A stretch of 64,000 nt of DNA from positions 62,001 through 126,000 of the forward strand of contig NZ_QXQA01000018.1 of the NCBI RefSeq assembly GCF_003583765.1, written 5' to 3'. This stretch comes from Paenibacillus nanensis (GTDB taxonomy: Bacteria > Bacillota > Bacilli > Paenibacillales > Paenibacillaceae). Below, in pieces: positions 58,762 to 64,000 of the stretch (the first letter of the stretch is position 1; each line of letters opens with the position of its first letter). Below the pieces are notes generated by a model. The model had not been told where the DNA came from. It saw only the letters and a program-made list of their open reading frames with translations, and searched no databases. Both the position numbers and the translations under genes were made by a program.

Positions 58762-59151
58762 TCAGGACAGCAGCCGTTCTACGGTAGGAATATCGGCAGG
58801 CGCCCACTCCAGCTCAAAAAGCCTGGAAGCCGGCAGCCACAGCAGGCGCTCATGCTCCCGAGCGGCCGGCTCGCCGCCGACAATCACGGCATAATACGTC
58901 AAAAGATGAACGCGTATAGAAGGATACTCATGCTCCGCATCCGCGATCAGCTCCCCCACCTGTATTTCGCAGCCCAGCTCCTCCTTTATTTCTCTGACAA
59001 GACAGCTTTGCGGCGATTCGCCGGGCTCCAGCTTGCCGCCCGGAAATTCCCACAGCCCGGGCATGGACATGCTAGCCGAGCGGAGGGCGCATAAGATTTC
59101 GCCGCGCTCGTTCTGAATAACCGCGCCCGCGACATGAACCGTTTTGACCAT
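58762..59151 (-). CDS. Nudix hydrolase, MutT/CTP pyrophosphohydrolase-like
   Basis: A 129-aa single-domain Nudix protein. The Nudix box G-K-L-E-P-G-E-S-P-Q-S-C-L-V-R-E-I-K-E-E-L with G at its end lies at about 38-59, complete for Mg binding. The M-P-G-L-W-E-F-P-G before it and W-L-P-A-S-R-L near the C-terminus are typical of MutT and NudG. It hydrolyses oxidised or modified (d)NTPs. It is divergent from the GntR-ABC operon, with 167 bp between starts. Confidence 0.92.
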   Translation of the reverse strand: MVKTVHVAGAVIQNERGEILCALRSASMSMPGLWEFPGGKLEPGESPQSCLVREIKEELGCEIQVGELIADAEHEYPSIRVHLLTYYAVIVGGEPAAREHERLLWLPASRLFELEWAPADIPTVERLLS

Positions 59152-59246
59152 TGTTGGATATCGCTCCTTTCATGCGTGCACTTGTCCCCAAATCGTACGA
59201 AAATCCGCATCGATACGCAACTCCGCAAATTTTTCCCAAAATGGGT

Positions 59247-59278
59247 TTGACAAATTCATCCTAACGTTATATGGTTAG
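59247..59278 (+). promoter_or_regulatory. Promoter and operator of the GntR-ABC operon
   Basis: Consensus TTGACA (59247-59252), 17-bp spacer, TATGGT (59270-59275). The inverted repeat CTAAC-N8-GTTAG (59261-59278) overlaps the -10 box, a good position for auto-repression by the GntR protein. Confidence 0.6.
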
Positions 59279-59318
59279 TTACATAAGTAATGAACCACAC
59301 AAGCAATGAGGTGATGAC

Positions 59319-59687
59319 GTGTTTGATGAACGAAGCCCTATTTATCAGCAGATCGCGGATCAGATAAAGGACGATATTGTCAGCGGCGCATTGAAAGAAG
59401 AAGAGCAAGTCATGTCAACGAATCAATACGCGGCATTCTACCGCATTAATCCCGCTACGGCGGCGAAGGGCTTTCAGCTTTTGACCGAGGAAGGCATTTT
59501 GTACAAGAAAAGAGGGATTGGGATGTTTGTCAGTACAGGGGCAAGAAGCACGCTGCTTGAGGCGAGGAGAGACCGTTTCTTCGAAGAGGTCGTTGACCGG
59601 ATGGTCGAAGAGGCGCGGCGGATCGGCGTTCCGCTCGCGGACATTTTGAAGCATCTTGAGAAGCAAAGGGAGGAGGGAAATCAATGA
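59319..59687 (+). CDS. GntR family regulator, YtrA subfamily
   Basis: A 122-aa short GntR protein starting at GTG 59319 after GAGGTGAT. The winged helix-turn-helix (P-I-Y-Q-Q-I-A-D-Q-I-K-D-D-I-V-S-G at the start, N-P-A-T-A-A-K-G-F-Q-L-L recognition helix, wing K-K-R-G-I-G-M-F-V) is followed only by a short helical dimerisation tail, the mark of the YtrA group. These repress their own ABC-transporter operon and respond to cell-wall or membrane stress. It overlaps the ABC ATPase gene by ATGA. Confidence 0.93.
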   Translation: MFDERSPIYQQIADQIKDDIVSGALKEEEQVMSTNQYAAFYRINPATAAKGFQLLTEEGILYKKRGIGMFVSTGARSTLLEARRDRFFEEVVDRMVEEARRIGVPLADILKHLEKQREEGNQ

Positions 59688-60565
59688 CCCTGGATATCGA
59701 AGTGAAAGGTCTTGGCGTAAGCTATGGCAGAGAGAAGGCAGTCGATGGGGTGAGCCTAAAGCTGCCGGGAGGCAAAATTTACGGGCTGCTCGGACGCAAC
59801 GGCTCCGGTAAAACAACCTTGCTTTCCGTGCTGGCCTCCTTCCGCGAGCAGTCGGAGGGCGAGGTTCGAATTGGAGGAGAAGCGCCGTTTGAGAATGCGG
59901 CGATTGTAAACCAGGTTTGTTTTATTCAAGAGAATGGCCATATCGCGGAAGGCTACCGCGTTAAGGACGCGGTTAAATTGGCGGCCAGCTGCTGGCCTAA
60001 CTGGGATGAGGCGATGGCGCAGCGGCTGCTTGAGCATTATCAGCTCCCGCAGAAGAAGCGGATTCAAAGCCTATCGAGAGGCATGAAGTCCGCGCTTGGC
60101 GTCGCGGTCGGTCTCGCGAGCCGGGCGCCGATTACGATTTTCGACGAGGTGTACCTCGGGATGGACGCTCCTTCCCGTTACTCCTTCTACGAGGAGCTGC
60201 TTCGGGATTATATGGAGCATCCGCGAACCTTTATTTTATCCACGCATCTGATCGATGAAGTCAGCAACCTGTTTGAGGAAGTGATCATACTCGATCAGGG
60301 GCGGCTTCTGCTTCAGGAAGAGACGGAGTCGCTTCGCCAGCGCGGCGTATCCGTTACGGGACCGGCTGCGCTTGTCGACGAATTTGCCGCCGGGCTTAAT
60401 ATTCTCGGCGAGCAGCGGCTGGGCGGAATGAAATCGGTAACGGTTTACGGCGAGCTTGGGCCGGAGAGAGAGCGGCAGGCACATGCGCAGGGACTTGAGC
60501 TAGGCCCGGTTCCGCTCCAGGATTTATTTGTTCATTTAACGAAAAAAGGAGGCGGTAAGCGATGA
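59684..60565 (+). CDS. ABC transporter ATP-binding protein
   Basis: A 293-aa nucleotide-binding subunit. Walker A G-R-N-G-S-G-K-T-T at about 37-45, Q-loop Q-E-N-G-H, signature L-S-R-G-M-K in place of L-S-G-G-Q at about 129, Walker B I-T-I-F-D-E-V (D-E present), and the switch His in L-S-T-H-L-I-D-E-V. The changed signature is common in YtrB/BcrA-type ATPases. Coupled by ATGA to both the GntR gene upstream and the permease downstream. Probable export or membrane-maintenance transporter. Confidence 0.93.
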   Translation: MTLDIEVKGLGVSYGREKAVDGVSLKLPGGKIYGLLGRNGSGKTTLLSVLASFREQSEGEVRIGGEAPFENAAIVNQVCFIQENGHIAEGYRVKDAVKLAASCWPNWDEAMAQRLLEHYQLPQKKRIQSLSRGMKSALGVAVGLASRAPITIFDEVYLGMDAPSRYSFYEELLRDYMEHPRTFILSTHLIDEVSNLFEEVIILDQGRLLLQEETESLRQRGVSVTGPAALVDEFAAGLNILGEQRLGGMKSVTVYGELGPERERQAHAQGLELGPVPLQDLFVHLTKKGGGKR

Positions 60566-61299
60566 TAGGAGCGCCGCAAACCAAAAAACATCCTGCCGTG
60601 AATGTCGCTCTGCAGCTCTGGTCGACACACCGTTGGACGCTTCTGTGGTATTGGCTTATCTTCGTTTTGGCCATGATTGTTATCTGTATTTTCATGTATA
60701 GCGCGGGACCGGAAAAAATCGAAAGCTTGGATGAAAGCTATTGGCTGGAAAGCGGGGGGTTCTCGCCGAAAATCTTTTTACTCGTTATCGGAATATTGAT
60801 GACCCCTGTATCACTGGCAAGCTTTGTTTCCAACGGCGTAACGCGGAAGCATTTCGTAGCAGGGAGCACGATGTTAATGGCAGCCTTGGCGCTGCTCAGC
60901 TCTCTTGTATTTGCGGCAGGCTCCTTGCTCGAAAGTCTTGTTGTCGATTGGATCGGTTTTACGGTCAAGATGGGGCATCCGCCGTTTTTCCGGGTGCTAG
61001 TGGAGCAGTTTTTCCTTTTTGCGGGCTATTCCGGCACAGGATGGCTGATCGGCTCGGCGTTTTACCGTTACCATTGGCGGGTTGGCGTCATCATAAGCGT
61101 ATTGTCGTTTGTTCCGATTACTATAATGGAGATTCTTGCTGATTCGGCAGGGATTGTAAAGCTCCTCGAACTCAGCGTCACTCCGCCTGCCTGGAACTTC
61201 GGGCTTTCGGCCGTTCTGCTCGCCGTCATAACCGCAGCTCTCGTTGCTCTGAACTATTATATGCTTCGGAAGGTTTCGATCAAACGCAAATTGATATAG
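60562..61299 (+). CDS. ABC transporter permease subunit, YtrC/D-like
   Basis: A 245-aa protein with six membrane helices (about 28-50, 70-92, 105-128, 146-165, 172-192, 205-228). The soluble loop between helices 1 and 2 is short, and F-V-S-N-G-V-T-R-K-H-F near 93 is a motif of ABC-2-like permeases in GntR-controlled operons. The substrate is unknown; related operons are induced by peptidoglycan-binding antibiotics. Last gene of the operon, before a strong terminator. Confidence 0.85.
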   Translation: MIGAPQTKKHPAVNVALQLWSTHRWTLLWYWLIFVLAMIVICIFMYSAGPEKIESLDESYWLESGGFSPKIFLLVIGILMTPVSLASFVSNGVTRKHFVAGSTMLMAALALLSSLVFAAGSLLESLVVDWIGFTVKMGHPPFFRVLVEQFFLFAGYSGTGWLIGSAFYRYHWRVGVIISVLSFVPITIMEILADSAGIVKLLELSVTPPAWNFGLSAVLLAVITAALVALNYYMLRKVSIKRKLI

Positions 61300-61311
61300 G
61301 CATGGCGCCGG

Positions 61312-61353
61312 AATCCCCGCCGTTTCTTCATGAAACGAGCGGGGATTTTTTTA
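61312..61353 (+). terminator. Rho-independent terminator
   Basis: AATCCCCGC pairs with GCGGGGATT; inside it CGTTTC-TTCAT-GAAACG forms a second stem. Seven or more T follow. Confidence 0.92.
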
Positions 61354-61480
61354 TTTATCCTGCTTTCCTGTAGTTGCTATTCTCATAGGGATAGTAGAGA
61401 ATAAAGATAGGAAAAATTTGCAGAACATTGTCGATTTTTATAAGAATTTATAAAAAGAAGGTTGATCCGAGGTGTTGAAC

Positions 61481-63412
61481 ATGAATCTTCCGTCCCGGCT
61501 TATATTTATACGTTTATTTATCGCTGCAGTCGTTACGGGACTGCTCCTGGCGCCGCAATCCTCAAGCGCGGCAGACTCGGAGGGGGATGCAGATCGGATC
61601 ACGAAATGGCAAATGCTTTGGGAACAGCCGGGCGACGAGAGAAGTATCGAACAGGTAGAAGCATTGGGTGACGAGAGTTGGCTAACGGTTCATGCGGGCC
61701 GCAAGTATCCGAACGCGCCGGATGGCGTCACTTCTGCTTGGCTTCGAATCGAGCTGCCGGAATTGCCGCAGATGAGATCGGCCATTTATATGGAGAAGCT
61801 GCTAGCCAAAAATATACAAGTTTTTGTTAATCATAAGCTAGTCTACGAACATTCTCGCGTATATCCGTATTACTTGAACCAGTTAATCGTTCCGATTGAA
61901 AGCGACGAAGCGGGCGCTTCGGTGTTTCTCCATATTCGCTCTGCTACTGAACGATTAGGCTTGCAAGAATCCATTGCAATCGGCGAGTATCAGCATTTGT
62001 TGAAGAAATTCATGAACAATGGCATTTTCGACGTCATTCTTGGCTCGTCTCTCATCTTGATTGGATTATTTATGTCTGTAAGCGTTGTATTATTCAACCG
62101 TTCCCTGTTTCCCGAGTGGAACTCTTTAAGCATCATTATCATTTCGATCGGCTTCATGCTTATCGCATACTCACCTTTTCTCCACTCCAATTATTCGCAA
62201 TACGGTCGCATAGTTTACTATTCGTTCGACGTAGCGTCGTCGGTGCTGCTTCCGTCGTTGTTTTATTTTTTCGAAAAGGTCTTTGGCAAAGGTCCTCGTG
62301 GACTGATCCGGATATTCAGGATTCTGCATACCTACTTGGCTTTTGTTTTCCTAGGGTGCATGTTATGCGGCATTTGGCTGCCCAAAGTGTATGATATCTA
62401 CTTGTTGTTCGGCACGCCATTATTTGCATTATCCTTTATTTGCAGCATCGTTGTTTTGGTCATTTTTTTAATTCAGTTCTGCAGACAGAGCAATAAGGAC
62501 GCGATTATCCTTACCAGTGGTTTTAGTCTATTTGCTTTTATCGGTGTAGGAGAGATGGTTTGGTATTTTATTAACAGCCGCAATTACCAATTCTTCTATT
62601 GGAAAGTGGGGGTCATCCTCTTTATCATTTCTCTTATCGTCATTTTGGTGAGGAAGGTAACAGAGAATTACAGGCAGATGATCAAATATTCCAAGCAGCT
62701 GGAAATATTTAATAATGAGCTGCAACGGTCAGAAAAGATTGAGATGATTAGTCAGTTAGCGGCTTCCGTTGCGCATGAGGTGCGAAATCCGCTTCAAGTC
62801 ACGAGGGGCTTCCTGCAGTTGCTTGGGGATAGAGCGGCTCCCGATAAAAATAAAACCTACATGAATCTAGCGATCAGCGAATTGGACAGGGCATCCGAGA
62901 TCATTACGGACTTCCTTACTTTCGCCAAGCCGGGGGTCGATCTTACGACTTACCTGAATCTGTCGGAAGAAATTCATCAGATCAAAGCAATTGTCATGCC
63001 ACTCATCTCCATGCAGGGCGGTGTTCTTAGAGTACAGGTTCAGGAGCATATTTATATACGCGGCAATTCTTCTAAGCTTAAGCAGGCCTTGATCAATATG
63101 ATAAAAAATAGTATTGAAGCGTTAGGAGAAAACGGCCAAATTTCCATCCGCGCAGAGAGGCTGGACCATTCGAATAAAATTTTAATCTGTATCGAGGATA
63201 ATGGAGAAGGTATAGAACCGGAAGATCTTAAACGTCTGGGCGAGCCGTACTATTCGAAGAAGACAAAGGGAACGGGTCTAGGGCTAATGGTGACCTATCG
63301 CATTATTGAAGCCATGCAAGGCGAAATCACTTATGAAAGTGAGAAAGGGCGGGGAACGAAGGCATACATATCGATTCCCGCGGCAATGGAAAGCGCCGAT
63401 GCTATCAGCTAG
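61481..63412 (+). CDS. Membrane sensor histidine kinase with 7TMR-DISM sensor region
   Basis: Start at ATG 61481, six bases after GAGGTG. The 643-aa kinase has a signal/first helix at 6-28, an extracellular beta-rich 7TMR-DISMED2 domain at about 35-170 (S-A-W-L-R-I-E-L-P-E-L-P, I-Q-V-F-V-N-H-K-L-V-Y-E), seven membrane helices at about 180-390, then HisKA with A-A-S-V-A-H-E-V-R-N-P-L-Q and HATPase with N-M-I-K-N-S-I-E-A, D-N-G-E-G-I, G-T-G-L-G-L. The N-P-L H-box resembles sporulation kinases such as KinB, which likewise lack an adjacent response regulator. The ligand is unknown. Confidence 0.92.
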   Translation: MNLPSRLIFIRLFIAAVVTGLLLAPQSSSAADSEGDADRITKWQMLWEQPGDERSIEQVEALGDESWLTVHAGRKYPNAPDGVTSAWLRIELPELPQMRSAIYMEKLLAKNIQVFVNHKLVYEHSRVYPYYLNQLIVPIESDEAGASVFLHIRSATERLGLQESIAIGEYQHLLKKFMNNGIFDVILGSSLILIGLFMSVSVVLFNRSLFPEWNSLSIIIISIGFMLIAYSPFLHSNYSQYGRIVYYSFDVASSVLLPSLFYFFEKVFGKGPRGLIRIFRILHTYLAFVFLGCMLCGIWLPKVYDIYLLFGTPLFALSFICSIVVLVIFLIQFCRQSNKDAIILTSGFSLFAFIGVGEMVWYFINSRNYQFFYWKVGVILFIISLIVILVRKVTENYRQMIKYSKQLEIFNNELQRSEKIEMISQLAASVAHEVRNPLQVTRGFLQLLGDRAAPDKNKTYMNLAISELDRASEIITDFLTFAKPGVDLTTYLNLSEEIHQIKAIVMPLISMQGGVLRVQVQEHIYIRGNSSKLKQALINMIKNSIEALGENGQISIRAERLDHSNKILICIEDNGEGIEPEDLKRLGEPYYSKKTKGTGLGLMVTYRIIEAMQGEITYESEKGRGTKAYISIPAAMESADAIS

Positions 63413-63430
63413 CCTCGGCGCTACGTTTTA
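63392..63430 (+). terminator. Terminator overlapping the kinase 3' end
   Basis: AGCGCCGA pairs with TCGGCGCT around a 15-nt loop containing the stop codon, followed by ACGTTTT. It reaches into the 3' end of the converging NHLP gene. Confidence 0.6.
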
Positions 63431-63670
63431 CACCCACATTGGTCCTTGAACGGAATTCTGAAGAAGATCGGAAGGTTTTTGAGGCAGAACGAGGTAATAA
63501 GTATCCTCGGTTTCTTCCAGTATTTTTATGTTCACTTCGTTTGGAATGATTACCCCGAATGCCTCTTCAATCGCCCCTTTTGGATCAGCGATAAGTCTTT
63601 CTTTGAAGTAGGGGTCGGACCAAGCTTTTGTAATAATCTTCTCGCGGAGTTCTTGCTCATTGTTCGCCAA
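63428..63670 (-). CDS. NHLP leader peptide family RiPP precursor-like protein
   Basis: Read from TTG 63670, nine bases after GAGAGG, as an 80-aa protein; the frame is open 21 codons more, but an ATG at 63679 abuts the ribosome site. E-L-R-E-K-I-I-T-K-A-W-S-D-P-Y-F-K-E-R-L-I-A-D-P-K-G-A-I-E is the nitrile-hydratase-like leader, and V-N-I-K-I-L-E-E-T-E-D-T-Y-Y-L-V-L-P is its end. Only 14-16 residues follow, without the Gly-Gly cut site expected before a core peptide. It could be a short-core precursor or a leader-like partner protein. Maturation genes, if any, lie beyond the window. Confidence 0.8.
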   Translation of the reverse strand: MANNEQELREKIITKAWSDPYFKERLIADPKGAIEEAFGVIIPNEVNIKILEETEDTYYLVLPQKPSDLLQNSVQGPMWV

Positions 63671-63801
63671 AAGAATCATCCTCTCAAATATGTATCGCAT
63701 TACCAAATTTAGTGTATCACGATAATTCGACAAATTCTACCACTTTTTTACTAGTCTGATTGAACTATCGAATTCGATATGCTGGTTCTTTCTACATAAA
63801 T

Positions 63802-63833
63802 AAAACTTGAACCTAGGATGAAGTTCAAGCTTT
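63802..63833 (-). terminator. Terminator of the gene entering from the right edge
   Basis: AAAACTTGAAC and GTTCAAGCTTT form an 11-bp stem with one G-T pair and a 10-nt loop. On the minus strand it runs into TTTTATTTA. This separates the edge gene from the NHLP gene transcript. Confidence 0.7.
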
Positions 63834-63868
63834 ATGGAATGAACCTATATGGTTTTCCGCCGAATCGA

Positions 63869-64000
63869 TTAAGAGAGAAACCGATTTATACCGCCGCCTA
63901 GCAGCTTGCGCTTTTGGTTTTCAATCGTTTCCGCTGTTTGAACTAGAAACTCAACCATATAGGCATGATAGCGAACGAGGTCAGGAAGAGGAAGTTGTAA
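63869..64000 (-). CDS. C-terminal end of an unidentified protein (5' part beyond window)
   Basis: The minus-strand frame is open from the right edge to TAA at 63869-63871 (43 codons). The visible tail is L-P-D-L-V-R-Y-H-A-Y-M-V-E-F-L-V-Q-T-A-E-T-I-E-N and ends G-G-G-I-N-R-F-L-S, helical and charged. Supported by the terminator that follows it. No family can be named; a RiPP-related function would be in keeping with the next gene, but nothing in these residues shows it. Confidence 0.6.
   Translation of the reverse strand, partial: LQLPLPDLVRYHAYMVEFLVQTAETIENQKRKLLGGGINRFLS

Overview
The window reads as a chromosomal segment of a spore-former of the Paenibacillaceae (Paenibacillus or a near relative). 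This is an inference from the mixture of genes: a des-desK-desR membrane-fluidity locus, a copper-amine-oxidase-N / beta-propeller secreted protein, DUF1835, DUF4085, DUF5808 and 7TMR-DISM kinase proteins, strong AGGAGG ribosome sites, frequent TTG/GTG starts and a fairly GC-rich third codon position. No rRNA, tRNA, intact transposase or CRISPR array was seen.

Layout. 1-5.1 kb: a cut alpha/beta hydrolase divergent from an Lrp regulator, a DinB protein, a gene-poor AT-richer stretch with a decayed GH51 arabinofuranosidase fragment and two tiny membrane-peptide genes, a hypothetical protein and a DUF1835 protein. 5.2-11.6 kb: redox and electrophile-response genes (HxlR regulator, NAD(P)H oxidoreductase, an NmrA-like dehydrogenase bracketed by palindromes, an XRE-cupin regulator divergent from a DoxX / hydrolase / extradiol-dioxygenase / permease operon resembling the Bacillus mhq/cat genes). 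11.6-21 kb: orphan ParB-like protein, secreted hypothetical protein, membrane-anchored FAD oxidoreductase, self-regulated VOC-TetR pair, acyl-CoA-ligase plus acyltransferase pair, and a structured non-coding stretch. 21-32 kb: ThiD, CYTH protein, a 17-copy 51-bp hairpin array, an ATPase, Nif3-like protein, a membrane DUF5808 protein, oxidoreductases, lipoate ligase, and an MFS exporter behind a leader peptide and hairpin.

32.2-40.2 kb is the most interesting block. One operon carries a 70-aa protein, a membrane-anchored Ser/Gly-rich protein ending in Gly-Gly, a glutathionylspermidine-synthase-like ATP-grasp ligase, a lipoprotein and a DUF350 membrane protein. Converging on it are PspA and DUF4178 genes. 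Next to these are a K+ channel, two coiled-coil proteins and an E. coli-type S-adenosylmethionine decarboxylase (SpeD). Together they suggest a polyamine-conjugation and membrane-stress system. A second, 9-copy 51-bp hairpin array, related to the first, sits between the two converging operons.

40.2-64 kb: short-chain dehydrogenases and a YafY-type regulator with a palindromic operator, an M29 aminopeptidase, an unusual DHODH-like protein fused to a duplicated membrane domain, des-desK-desR, an orphan solute-binding lipoprotein, flavin reductase, GNAT genes (one broken), an AAA-TPR-esterase run, a beta-propeller protein, a Nudix hydrolase, a GntR-ABC operon, a sensor kinase, and at the right edge an NHLP-type RiPP precursor with the tail of a further gene. 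Where a start codon differs from the longest open frame, the choice rests on Shine-Dalgarno spacing and family alignment.
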